Shown here: piece by piece, positions 34,746-46,587 of the stretch | Numbering within the stretch: position 1 is the first letter of the stretch | Layout of the letters: every line of letters starts with the position of its first letter | NCBI RefSeq assembly: GCF_014648495.1 | Contig: NZ_BMRF01000015.1 | Span: forward strand, 62,001-126,000 | Source: Actinomadura cremea | Lineage (GTDB): Bacteria > Actinomycetota > Actinomycetes > Streptosporangiales > Streptosporangiaceae | Reading direction: 5' to 3' | Length of the DNA stretch: 64,000 nt | Made by a program: the position numbers and the translations under genes | Notes under the pieces: generated by a model | The model's database searches: none | Told to the model about the DNA's origin: nothing | What the model saw: only the letters and a program-made list of their open reading frames with translations

Positions 34746-34847
34746 CCGGGCGGACGTCGGCGAAGCGATCGTGAAGAGCACGGCCGGCCCGGTCAGGGGG
34801 GTGACCGATCCGGTTTCGACGTGGCGGACGGACGAAAGGGAGTTCGG

Positions 34848-37058
34848 ATGCACGATCAGTTCGATCAGCTCGAACCGGAGTCGATGCTGCGCGAGATCAC
34901 CGAGCTCGAGGGGCGCATCGGGGAACTGCGGCAGGCCGCCGGGATGCCCGAGCCCGATCTGCGCGCCACGCTGGACGCGGCGCTGGTCGAACTCGAGCTC
35001 GCGCTGGCGGCGCTGCGCACCATGGGGTCCGAGCAGGGCCCCGAGCAGGGCGGGTCGACGGCGGCCGAGAACGAGCGGCGGGTCCTGCGCACGGTCTTCC
35101 AGGACGCGCCGGTGCCGCTGTTCCTGCTCGACCGCTCCAGCAGCGTGCGGCGCGTGAACCGGCAGGCGGCGACGCTGCTCGGTGTGTCGGCGGGCTACGT
35201 GTCGGGCAAGCAGTTCGCGGCGTTCTGCGACCTGGCCACCCGGGCCGCGCTGCGCTCGCAGCTCGCGGCCGTCGTCCGGACGGGCCGGCGGCGGCGCGTC
35301 CAGGTGCGCTTCCTCGGCCGGGAACGCGGCATCGACGCCGTGGTGACGCTGGCGCGCGTGTGGATCCGCGGCGAGCCCGACCCCATGGTCGTGGTCGCCG
35401 CCGGCGCCGCGGGCCCCCCGCAGGGCGGCGACGGCGCGACGCGGGCGCGGCCCGCCGGGCAGGACGCCGCCGGGGAGCGGGACGCCCGGGAGCCGGCCGG
35501 CGGCAAGCGGCCCGCGGCGAAGCCGGCCGCCGGGAAGCAGCCGGCGAAGGGCGCCGTGGTCCCCTCGCAGTCGCCGCCGGAGTCGCCGCCCGAGTCGCGG
35601 CCGGAACGGCCGGGAGCCCGGCGCGCCGACCCCGAGCGGGCCGCGGCCGAGCGGACCGCGGCCGAGGAGGCGCGGGCGGAGCGGGCGGCACCGCCGAAGG
35701 TCGCCCCGACCCAGGGCGTCCCGGCGGGCGACGACGAGACGGTCGCCACGATGGTGCACCGCATGGACGTCCTCGCCACCGCATGCGAGCTGCTGCTGGA
35801 CGAGCCGGTGTTCAACGAGACGGTCGCGGTGCGGCGCTGCGCCCGGCTGCTGGCGGCCGAGCTGGCCGACTGGGCGTTCGTCGACCTCGTCGGCCACGGC
35901 GGCCCGATGATCAGCGGGTCGGGCGGCGCCACCGCCGCGGACGCCGCGCCGCTGCTGCGCCGCCAGGTCGCGATGGGGCCGGACGACGAGCGGTCCGTCG
36001 AGGCGGCGCGGATGCTGGAGGAGCTGGAGCCCGTGCAGGGCACGCTCCCGCACACCGTGTTCGTCACCCGGCAGGGCACGGTGCGCCCCCACGTGGAGGA
36101 TCTGGAGTCGCTCGGCGTCTGCCCGGACGGCCAGCCCGTCTGCGCCAAGATCGGCGCGACGTCGGTGCTGTGCGTCCCGATCGAGGACGGCGAGCGCTGC
36201 CTCGGCACGATCACGCTGACGGCCAGCGGCGACTACGGCCCGTTCGACCTCATGGACCTCGGCGTCGCGCAGCGTCTCGGCCGGTACCTGGCGCTGGTCA
36301 TCCGGGCGTCCCGGCTGTACCGGCGGCGCGCCGAGGTCGCCGACACGCTGCAGGCCGGGCTGCTGCCGAAGACGCTGCCGGCGATCCCGGGCGCCTCCGT
36401 CGCCGCCCGCTACCTGACGGCGACGCACGGCTCCGCCGAGGTGGGCGGCGACTTCTACGACGTGTTCCGCACCGAGGACGGCTGGGGGCTGATCCTCGGC
36501 GACGTGTGCGGCAAGGGCGAGGAGGCGGCGGCCGTCACCGCCACGGCCCGGCACTGCGCGCGGCTCGCGGCCCGCTGGAAGTCCGCGCCCGGGGACGTCC
36601 TCGGCGTCGTCAACGAGGCGCTGCTGGACGAGGACCGGTTCGTCACCGCCGTGATGGCCGGGCTGACGCTGGAGACCGAGCGGGTGCTGGTCTCGCTGGG
36701 CGTCGCGGGCCACCCGCCGGCGGTCGTGGTGCGCGCGGACGGGGTGATCCGGTCGGCGGCGCGCGGCGGTGTGCCGCTCGGGCTGTTCGAGGACTTCGAG
36801 CCCGGACTGGACGGCCTCGAGCTGTCGGTCGGGGACACGCTCGTCCTGCACTCCGACGGCGTCCTGGACGCGTGCGACATCCAGCGGCAGGAGTTCGGGC
36901 AGGAACGGCTGCTGGAGACCCTCGCCGCGCACGCCAAGGACACGCCTGAGGGGATGCTCGCGGCGGTGGAGCGGGCGCTGGTGGATTTCTGCGACGGCGA
37001 TCTGCGCGACGATGTCTCCATGCTGGCGCTGCGGGTGGAAGCACCGTCCCTGGATTGA
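34848..37058 (+). CDS. PAS-GAF-SpoIIE PP2C phosphatase
   Basis: A 736-aa regulator. An N-terminal coiled-coil (~1-60, LREITELEGRIGELRQ) is followed by a PAS domain (~70-180, with FQDAPVPLFLLDRSSSVRRV). An Ala/Pro/Arg/Glu-rich linker (~195-295) separates it from a GAF domain (~300-490, with LGTITLTASGDYGPFDLMDL). The SpoIIE/RsbU-type phosphatase (~500-736) has GGDFYDVF, LGDVCGKG, LHSDGVLDA and DDVSMLAL. There is no C-terminal ATPase, unlike the homologue at 25.8-28.2 kb. The ATG is at 34848 after AAGGGAG. It should dephosphorylate a STAS anti-anti-sigma factor; BldG at 15.9 kb is one candidate. Confidence 0.92.
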   Translation: MHDQFDQLEPESMLREITELEGRIGELRQAAGMPEPDLRATLDAALVELELALAALRTMGSEQGPEQGGSTAAENERRVLRTVFQDAPVPLFLLDRSSSVRRVNRQAATLLGVSAGYVSGKQFAAFCDLATRAALRSQLAAVVRTGRRRRVQVRFLGRERGIDAVVTLARVWIRGEPDPMVVVAAGAAGPPQGGDGATRARPAGQDAAGERDAREPAGGKRPAAKPAAGKQPAKGAVVPSQSPPESPPESRPERPGARRADPERAAAERTAAEEARAERAAPPKVAPTQGVPAGDDETVATMVHRMDVLATACELLLDEPVFNETVAVRRCARLLAAELADWAFVDLVGHGGPMISGSGGATAADAAPLLRRQVAMGPDDERSVEAARMLEELEPVQGTLPHTVFVTRQGTVRPHVEDLESLGVCPDGQPVCAKIGATSVLCVPIEDGERCLGTITLTASGDYGPFDLMDLGVAQRLGRYLALVIRASRLYRRRAEVADTLQAGLLPKTLPAIPGASVAARYLTATHGSAEVGGDFYDVFRTEDGWGLILGDVCGKGEEAAAVTATARHCARLAARWKSAPGDVLGVVNEALLDEDRFVTAVMAGLTLETERVLVSLGVAGHPPAVVVRADGVIRSAARGGVPLGLFEDFEPGLDGLELSVGDTLVLHSDGVLDACDIQRQEFGQERLLETLAAHAKDTPEGMLAAVERALVDFCDGDLRDDVSMLALRVEAPSLD

Positions 37059-37190
37059 GCGAGCGTTCGACCCGCGCCGGAATGCGCGATCAATCCGAGA
37101 AATTGGGAATTCCCCCAAGGAACTGGTCCGGCGGACAGATTTGACCGACCAAACCGACTGGTCAGTGCAACGTCCGGGTACGGAAACCCC

Positions 37191-37715
37191 ATGAGCGTGG
37201 ACCCGTCACTCAAGCCACGTAATGAAACCGATCACGAGAGACTAGACCGGCAGCTCATCGAAATGCTGCAGGGCTTCCGTGTCGCGGTCACGGGTGTGCA
37301 GATGCTGTTCGCGTTCCTGCTGACCGTCCCGTACGCGGCGGGCTGGGGAAAGATCGACGAGCTCGGCAGGATTCTGTTCTTCATCGCGCTGTTCGGCGCG
37401 GCACTCGCGTCGATCTGTTTCAGTGCACCGGTGTTCCAGCACCGAATCCTGTTTCGGATGGACCAGAAAGCGGCGCTGGTACGGCGCGCCAACCGGCTCG
37501 GCATCTGCGGCGGCATCGCGCTGGCGGTGTCGATCTCGGCGGCCACCACACTGATCATGGAAACGCTCACAACGGCATGGGCGGCGTCCATCACCGCCTT
37601 CGGCATCGTGGCGCTGTGCGGGTGGCTGTGGTTCCTCCAGCCATTCCGGGACCGGATCCGGCTGATCCGCCGCGTGGCCCGCGCCACCTTGGAGGATCTG
37701 CCCGGCGTCGAGTAG
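37191..37715 (+). CDS. DUF6328 membrane protein (copy 1)
   Basis: A 174-aa four-helix membrane protein. The N-terminus NETDHERLDRQLIEMLQGF leads into VAVTGVQMLFAFLLTVPYA, the DUF6328 pattern. Helices lie near residues 33-52, 62-82, 105-128 and 132-150, and the middle has HRILFRMDQKAALVRRANRL. It is about 80 percent identical by eye to the next gene over the first 150 residues, so the two arose by tandem duplication. Function is unknown. The start is the ATG at 37191, with no strong ribosome-binding site. Confidence 0.88.
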   Translation: MSVDPSLKPRNETDHERLDRQLIEMLQGFRVAVTGVQMLFAFLLTVPYAAGWGKIDELGRILFFIALFGAALASICFSAPVFQHRILFRMDQKAALVRRANRLGICGGIALAVSISAATTLIMETLTTAWAASITAFGIVALCGWLWFLQPFRDRIRLIRRVARATLEDLPGVE

Positions 37716-37766
37716 CGGTGGCGGCGGGCCGGGGCCGGACGGGGGCCTCGCCCGCCGCGCCGCGAG

Positions 37767-37794
37767 CCGGGGTCCGGGGTCCGGGGTCCGGGGT
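37767..37794. repeat. Four perfect tandem copies of CCGGGGT
   Basis: A 7-bp direct repeat, four exact copies, sits between the two duplicated DUF6328 genes. A length that is not a multiple of three is tolerated because it is intergenic. Confidence 0.9.
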
Positions 37795-37876
37795 CCGGAC
37801 GGGACTGTGACCGAGCACATGCGACAGAACGGGCGAAGACCGACTGTTCACTTCTTTACCGGGTAATAGGCCGTTC

Positions 37877-38389
37877 ATGAGTGTGGATCCGGCCCACAAG
37901 CCCCGCAACGAGACCGAGCACGAGCGGCTCGACCGGCAGCTCATCGAGCTGCTGCAGGGGTTCCGCGTCGCGGTGACCGGCGTACAGGTGCTATTCGCGT
38001 TCCTGCTGACCGTCCCGTTCGCGGCGCGGTTCGACAAGGTCGACGACACCGGCGAGATCCTGTTCTACATCGCCCTGTTCGGCGCGGCCGCCGCGTCGAT
38101 CTGCTTCAGCACCCCGGTGTTCCAGCACCGGATCCTGTTCCGGATGAACAAGAAGGCGGTGCTGATCCGCCGCGCCAACCGGCTCGGCATCGGCGGCGGC
38201 ATCGCGCTGGCGGTGTCGGTCTCGGCGGCCACCACGCTGATCGTCCAGACGCTCACCGAGGACTGGTGGGCGATCGTCACCGCCGCCGTCGTGGTCGTGC
38301 TGTGCGGGTGGCTCTGGTTCGTCCAGCCGTTCCGGGACCGGGTGCACGCCACCCGCACGAACGGGGACGACGAGGGGAACGGCGGCTGA
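37877..38389 (+). CDS. DUF6328 membrane protein (copy 2)
   Basis: A 170-aa paralogue of the preceding protein, with the same NET-HERLDRQLIE start, four membrane helices and the central FQHRILFRMNKKAVLIRRAN motif. Its tail is shorter and more acidic (NGDDEGNGG). The ATG is preceded by TTTACCGGGTAATAGGCC, which contains a GGGTAA element but no clear Shine-Dalgarno. It has its own 161-nt upstream region, so the copies may be expressed separately. It converges on the ProRS gene, with about 50 nt between. Confidence 0.88.
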   Translation: MSVDPAHKPRNETEHERLDRQLIELLQGFRVAVTGVQVLFAFLLTVPFAARFDKVDDTGEILFYIALFGAAAASICFSTPVFQHRILFRMNKKAVLIRRANRLGIGGGIALAVSVSAATTLIVQTLTEDWWAIVTAAVVVVLCGWLWFVQPFRDRVHATRTNGDDEGNGG

Positions 38390-38437
38390 CCGCCGTCCCG
38401 CACCCGTCCCGCGCACCCGCCGGTTCGATCAGCCGGA

Positions 38438-41706
<3,269 letters not shown>

Positions 41707-41754
41707 GCGTTTTACCCTGTTCACCGGAGTGGGCTTATTTCGGGAAACGGGGCC

Positions 41755-42645
41755 ATGGCAGAGGTAACCGGAAGTGAAGGCCGCTGGACGTTCGACGGCG
41801 ATCTCCTGCGGATCGTCCCGGGCAACGGACGCGGCGTGCACCGGCTGCGGCGCATCCTCGGGGAGCTCGAAGTCCCGCTGGAGGCCGTCGCCGGGATCGC
41901 CTACGAGCCGGGCAAGAAGGGCGGCGTGCTCCGGGTGCGGCTGCGGCAGGGCGCCGACCCCCTGCTGCAGGCCGCGGGCAACGCGCTCGACGACTCGTCC
42001 GACCCGTACCGCCTGAACCTGGACAAGGACGCCTCGTCCCTGGCCGAGTACTTCGTCGACGAGGTCCGCAACGCCCTCCAGATCGAGCGGGTCGGCACCG
42101 GTCCGGTGGACCGCTACCTGCTCGCCGGCCCGAGCGTGCCGCTGCGCGCGTCCGGCGGCGAGGGGTCGGTGACCTTCGACGGGGAGACCGTCCGGCTCGA
42201 CTGGGGCTGGATGGCCGAGTCCGCCAAGCAGAAGGCGGGCCCCACACAGTTCGCGCTGGCGGACATCGTGAAGGTCGAGCTGCATCCGTCGGTCGGCCTC
42301 GACGAGGGCCACCTGCGGTTCCACGTCGAGGGCCGGCCCGCCCCGCTCAAGGCGAAGCACGACCCGTACGCCCTGACGCTGTGGGGCACCCGGAAGGAGG
42401 GCGCCTCCGCGATCGCCGTCGCCGCCGCCGTCGTGGCCCGGCTCCCGCACCCGAGCGCCCCGCCGCCCGCGGACGTCCCCGCGCTGCCGGAGGCGGCCGC
42501 CGCGGAGCCCGAGCCGTCCGCTCCGGGGGACGACCACGACGTCCTGCTGCGCCGCCTGCGCGAACTCGGCGACCTGCACAAGGAGGGCATCCTCACCGAC
42601 GAGGAGTTCGCCACCGCGAAGCAGGCCCTCCTGCGCCGCTTCTGA
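41755..42645 (+). CDS. DUF4429 protein with C-terminal SHOCT domain
   Basis: A 296-aa cytosolic protein. Two DUF4429-like beta modules are seen (~10-115 and ~125-230), each built on a GxxxFDGxxxRI / VxLRA start and an FxLxDIxxVE-type end. A Pro/Ala linker follows, then a SHOCT motif (~262-296: LLRRLRELGDLHKEGILTDE, then EFATAKQALLRRF). SHOCT is a short oligomerisation helix pair. The ATG at 41755 follows GGGAAACGGGG. Function is unknown; DUF4429 proteins have a PH-like fold (family knowledge). Confidence 0.87.
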   Translation: MAEVTGSEGRWTFDGDLLRIVPGNGRGVHRLRRILGELEVPLEAVAGIAYEPGKKGGVLRVRLRQGADPLLQAAGNALDDSSDPYRLNLDKDASSLAEYFVDEVRNALQIERVGTGPVDRYLLAGPSVPLRASGGEGSVTFDGETVRLDWGWMAESAKQKAGPTQFALADIVKVELHPSVGLDEGHLRFHVEGRPAPLKAKHDPYALTLWGTRKEGASAIAVAAAVVARLPHPSAPPPADVPALPEAAAAEPEPSAPGDDHDVLLRRLRELGDLHKEGILTDEEFATAKQALLRRF

Positions 42646-42698
42646 CACCGGGTTCCCCGGCCATGGCCTGCGGGCGGGACTCGCTGTAGAACAGGGGC

Positions 42699-43712
42699 AT
42701 GGCCGATCAGCGTCCGACGCTCGAAGACGTCGCCGTCCGGGCGGGAGTGGGCCGCGGCACCGCGTCCCGGGTGGTCAACGGCTCCGCACGGGTGAGCGAG
42801 CGGGCGCGGGCGGCGGTCCTGCGGGCGGTGCGCGACCTCGGGTACGCGCCCAACGAGGCGGCCCGCGCGCTGGCCGGCGGCCGTTCGGGCACCCTCGCGG
42901 TGGTGCTGGCGGAGGAGCCGGACCGCCGGTTCGAGCAGCCCTACCTCGGTCAGCTCCTGGACGGGATCACCGCCGCCGCCGACGCGTCCGGCATGGCGGT
43001 GGCGCTGCACTGCACGCGGTCGCTCGGTGACCGGGCGGCCCTGGCGCACCGGCTGCGCGAGCCGCGGACGGACGGCGTGCTGCTGCTCTCCGCGCTGCCC
43101 CGGGAACCCCTCGCCGGCCTGCTGGAGCGCGCCGGCGTCCCCACCGTGTCGGCCGGACGCCCCGGCGGCGTGGAACCCGGCGGGGCGGGCGACGCGGGCT
43201 ACGTCGACGCCGACAACCGCGGCGGGAGCCGGCGCGCCGTCGAGTACCTCATCGGCCGCGGGCGCCGCCGGATCGCCGCCATCGCCGGCCCGCAGGAGAG
43301 GTCCGTGGGCGCCGACCGCCTCGCGGGCTACCGGCGGGCGCTGGGCGGGCGTCCGGAACTGGTGGCCTTCGGCGACTTCTCGGAGGCCGGCGGGATGCTC
43401 GCGATGCGGAGCCTGCTGGAGCGGCGGGCGGACCTCGACGCGGTGTTCGCCGCGTCCGACGTCATGGCGGCGGGGGCCCTGCGGGAGCTGGAGCGGCAGG
43501 GCCGCCGCGTGCCGGACGACGTCGCGGTCGTGGGCTTCGAGAACACGGTCCTCCGCCGCCCCACGCTGCCGATGCTCACCACCGTCCACCAGCCCACCGA
43601 AGGCATGGGGCGCGCGATGGTGGAGTCGGTGCTCGCGTCCTCCGGCGCGGACGCGGACGCCCGCGCACCGATCGTCTGCGACACCGGGCTCGTGCGCCGC
43701 CGGACGGCCTGA
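42699..43712 (+). CDS. LacI-family transcriptional regulator
   Basis: A 337-aa repressor. The N-terminal HTH with hinge is clear (PTLEDVAVRAGVGRGTASRV, then VNGSARVSERARAAVLRAVR and ALAGGRSG). The periplasmic-binding-like effector domain (~63-330) has VLLLSALPREPLAGLLERAG, YVDADNRGGSRRAVEYLIGR and DLDAVFAASDVMAAGAL. The ATG at 42699 follows AGGGGC; TAGAAC 6 nt further upstream could instead make it leaderless. No sugar-transport or hydrolase operon adjoins it, so its target and ligand are unknown. Confidence 0.92.
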   Translation: MADQRPTLEDVAVRAGVGRGTASRVVNGSARVSERARAAVLRAVRDLGYAPNEAARALAGGRSGTLAVVLAEEPDRRFEQPYLGQLLDGITAAADASGMAVALHCTRSLGDRAALAHRLREPRTDGVLLLSALPREPLAGLLERAGVPTVSAGRPGGVEPGGAGDAGYVDADNRGGSRRAVEYLIGRGRRRIAAIAGPQERSVGADRLAGYRRALGGRPELVAFGDFSEAGGMLAMRSLLERRADLDAVFAASDVMAAGALRELERQGRRVPDDVAVVGFENTVLRRPTLPMLTTVHQPTEGMGRAMVESVLASSGADADARAPIVCDTGLVRRRTA

Positions 43713-43803
43713 CCGGGCCGCGGGCACGGGCGCGAAATCGGCTTGACGCGGGCGGAAGGGGGCCGAGACCCTGCTGCGGACCGCAATCGCGAGGGGGCGC
43801 ACC

Positions 43804-45447
43804 GTGGGACACGTCGAAGTCGGGCATGTGCGGCATATCTTGCCCGACGGCCGCGTCCTGCTGGACGACGCGTCGTTCCGCGTCGGCGAGGGGGTGACGG
43901 CCGCGCTCGTCGGGCCGAACGGCGCCGGGAAGACGACCCTGCTGCGCCTGGTCGCCGGTGACCTGACGCCGCAGGAGGGGACCGTCGCGCACAGCGGCGG
44001 GCTGGGCGTGATGCGGCAGTTCGTCGGCAACGTCCGGGACGACTCCTCGGTGCACGACCTGCTCCTGTCGGTCGCGCCGCCGCGCGTCCGGGACGCGGCG
44101 GCCGCCGTGGAGGCCGCCGAGCTCGCGATGATGGAGCGCGACGACGAGCCCACCCAGCTCCGCTACGCGAACGCCCTCGCGGGCTGGGGCGACGCGGGCG
44201 GCTACGAGATCGAGGTGCTCTGGGACGCCTGCTGCGTCGCGGCCCTCGGCGTCCCGTACGACTCGTGCCGGTGGCGCGAGGTCCGCACGCTCTCGGGCGG
44301 CGAGCAGAAACGGCTCGTCCTCGAGGCGCTCCTGCGCGGCCCCGACGAGGTCCTGCTGCTGGACGAGCCCGACAACTACCTGGACGTCCCCGGCAAGCAG
44401 TGGCTCGAGGAGCGGCTCCGCGAGACCCCGAAGACCGTGCTGATCGTCTCGCACGACCGGGAGCTGCTCGACGCGGCCGCCGACCGGATCGTCACCGTCG
44501 AGGCGGGGCGGGTGTGGGTGCACGGCGGGCGGTTCGCGACGTACGCCGAGGCGCGCCGCGACCGCAACGAGCGCCTGGAGGAGCTGCGGCGCCGCTGGGA
44601 CGAGGAGCACGCGAAGCTCAAGCAGCTCGTGATGATGCTGAAGAACAAGGCGACGTTCAACGACTCCATGTCCTCGCGCTACCAGGCGGCGCAGACGCGG
44701 CTGCGCAGGTTCGAGGAGGCGGGGCCGCCGGAGGTGCCGCCCCGCGACCAGTCGATCAAGATGCGGCTGCGCGGCGGGCGCACCGGCAAGCGCGCCGTGA
44801 TCTGCGAGGCTCTCGAGCTGACCGGGCTCATGAAGCCGTTCGACACCGAGGTCTGGTACGGCGAGCGCGTCGCCGTCCTCGGGTCGAACGGGTCCGGGAA
44901 GTCGCACTTCCTGCGGCTGCTCGCGTCGGTCGCCGAGACGCTCCCGCGCGGCACCGCGCCCGTCGCCCCCGTCGCGCACACCGGGGTCGGACGGCTCGGC
45001 GCCCGCGTCGTCCCGGGCCTGTTCGCGCAGACGCACGCCCGTCCCGACCTGGACGGGCGGACGCCGTGCGAGATCGTCATGACCGAGCACGCCCGTCTCC
45101 GGGGCGACGCGATGGCGGCGCTCGCCCGGTACGAGCTGACCGTCTGCGCCGAGCAGCCGTTCGAGACCCTCTCGGGCGGGCAGCAGGCGCGGCTGCAGAT
45201 CCTCCTGCTCGAACTCGGCGGCGCCACGCTCCTGCTCCTCGACGAACCCACCGACAACCTCGACCTCGCGAGCGCCGAAGCGCTCCAGGAGGGCCTGGAG
45301 TCGTTCGAGGGGACGGTTCTGGCGGTCACGCACGACCGCTGGTTCGCCCGGTCCTTCGACCGTTTCCTCGTGTTCGGGGCGGACGGCTCGGTCTACGAGT
45401 CGTCCGCCCCGGTGTGGGACGAGTCCCGGGTCGCCCGTCCACGCTGA
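43804..45447 (+). CDS. ABC-F family ATPase
   Basis: A 547-aa protein with two ABC domains and no membrane segment. Domain 1: Walker A GPNGAGKTT (~38-46), signature LSGGEQKR, Walker B LLLDEPDNYLDV. The linker (~240-325) is helical and basic. Domain 2: Walker A GSNGSGKSH, signature LSGGQQAR, Walker B LLLDEPTDNLDL and the H-loop VTHDRW. ABC-F proteins act on the ribosome, either in translation control or in antibiotic resistance. The GTG follows GAGGGGGCGCACC. The preceding LacI gene ends 91 nt upstream. A ribosome-protection role is possible but cannot be read from the sequence. Confidence 0.93.
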   Translation: MGHVEVGHVRHILPDGRVLLDDASFRVGEGVTAALVGPNGAGKTTLLRLVAGDLTPQEGTVAHSGGLGVMRQFVGNVRDDSSVHDLLLSVAPPRVRDAAAAVEAAELAMMERDDEPTQLRYANALAGWGDAGGYEIEVLWDACCVAALGVPYDSCRWREVRTLSGGEQKRLVLEALLRGPDEVLLLDEPDNYLDVPGKQWLEERLRETPKTVLIVSHDRELLDAAADRIVTVEAGRVWVHGGRFATYAEARRDRNERLEELRRRWDEEHAKLKQLVMMLKNKATFNDSMSSRYQAAQTRLRRFEEAGPPEVPPRDQSIKMRLRGGRTGKRAVICEALELTGLMKPFDTEVWYGERVAVLGSNGSGKSHFLRLLASVAETLPRGTAPVAPVAHTGVGRLGARVVPGLFAQTHARPDLDGRTPCEIVMTEHARLRGDAMAALARYELTVCAEQPFETLSGGQQARLQILLLELGGATLLLLDEPTDNLDLASAEALQEGLESFEGTVLAVTHDRWFARSFDRFLVFGADGSVYESSAPVWDESRVARPR

Positions 45448-45456
45448 GACGCCGGG

Positions 45457-45484
45457 GGCGCCCGCCCCGGCCCGGGGGGGCGCC
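45457..45484 (+). terminator. Terminator of the ABC-F gene
   Basis: A long GC stem, GGCGCCCGCCCCGG / CCGGGGGGGCGCC, with one bulge and a minimal loop, 10 nt after the stop. No T-run follows. Confidence 0.6.
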
Positions 45485-45689
45485 ACCGGCGGGTCCTCTC
45501 CCCTGCTCGCAGATGGCCGTGTCGACGAAGTCCAGCATCGCCTGCGCCGGACGCGGGGCGCGCAGTACGCGTTCACGCCGAGCAAAGAAGCTGCTGCGGC
45601 GGCTCGCCGGAGAGCGGGCGTAGCCGCGCGTGCGGCGGGGCCCGGCCGCGCGGGCCCCGCCGCCGTCGGCGTCCCTCGGGCGGGCCGCC

Positions 45690-46487
45690 CTATCCGACCG
45701 GGCGCAGGCCCGCCGCGTCCTCGGCGGGGGCGGCCCGGTGGACGCCCAGGCCGGCCCGTCCCGGAGCCAGGTGCGGGTGCAGGACGAGGTCGCCGTCGTA
45801 CTCGCCGCCCCGCTCCGGCCGGTACGGGATGGGCGGGGCGGTCGCGAGGCCGCGGAGCCGCTCGTCCAGGCGGGCGGCCGCGGCGGCGGTCGTCCGGGCG
45901 CGGTCGGCACCGCCGATGACCAGGGGCGGCAGGACGGTCATGCCGCTGTAGAACAGGGTGCCGTGCAGCAACGGGAACAGCAGTTGCTCGGCGTCGCCGT
46001 GGATCCCGCGCGGGTCGAACCCGGTGGGCCGGGCACCGGCGGTGGTGACGACGAGCGCGCGCCGCCCGGCCAGGCCGCCGTCGCCGTACCGCCGCGCCTC
46101 CCCGCCCTCGCCGAGGACTCCGAACGCGAAGCCCTGGACGAAGACGCGGTCGAACCAGCCCTTGAGGATGGCGGGCATCCCGTGCCACCAGAGCGGGAAC
46201 TGCAGGACGAGCGCGTCCGCCCAGGCGATCTTGTCCTGTTCGGCGCGGATGTCGGGACTCAGCGTCCCGCCCGCGTGGGCGCGTTCGGACGCCTCGCCCA
46301 CCAGCAGGCGGTCGCGGGGATCATGACCGAAATCGGCGGGCCCGACGACGGGGTTCCACCCCATCGCGTACAGGTCGGACTCGCGGACACGGTGGCCGAG
46401 GCGACGCAGCGTGTCCAGACCGTGGTCGCGCAGGACGCCGTTGAAGGAGCGGGGCTCGGGGTGGGCGAGTATCCACAGGATGTTCAT
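45690..46487 (-). CDS. NAD(P)H dehydrogenase (quinone), flavodoxin-like fold
   Basis: A 265-aa oxidoreductase of the NQO/MdaB/KefF class. It starts ILWILAHPEPRSFNGVL, the FMN/FAD-phosphate loop, and contains ALVLQFPLWWHGMPAILKGW followed by FDRVFVQGFAF, the flavin-binding core of the family. The YSGMTVLPPLVIGG block is also present. The ATG at 46485-46487 follows GGAGG. It is divergent from a GlxA-type AraC regulator, with 100 nt between, and is its likely target. It probably reduces quinones or other electrophiles in the cytosol. Confidence 0.92.
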   Translation of the reverse strand: MNILWILAHPEPRSFNGVLRDHGLDTLRRLGHRVRESDLYAMGWNPVVGPADFGHDPRDRLLVGEASERAHAGGTLSPDIRAEQDKIAWADALVLQFPLWWHGMPAILKGWFDRVFVQGFAFGVLGEGGEARRYGDGGLAGRRALVVTTAGARPTGFDPRGIHGDAEQLLFPLLHGTLFYSGMTVLPPLVIGGADRARTTAAAAARLDERLRGLATAPPIPYRPERGGEYDGDLVLHPHLAPGRAGLGVHRAAPAEDAAGLRPVG

Positions 46488-46587
46488 GGGGGGCCTCCGT
46501 TCGATCGGTTCCGACACCCCCGATGCTCCCCGGCGGACCGGCACGTCCGTGAGTGGCCCGCAGGCCACCATGTGCAAGAATCCGGCC

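Noticed and set aside
37840-37875. GGGTAA element before the second DUF6328 gene as a SigB-type promoter
   Set aside because: The GTT-like box is too close to it (about 12 nt) for a SigB-type promoter.
45448-45689. Short frames between the ABC-F and reductase genes that might be a gene remnant
   Set aside because: The candidates lack ribosome-binding sites and any family resemblance; the region is mostly terminator and GC-rich spacer.
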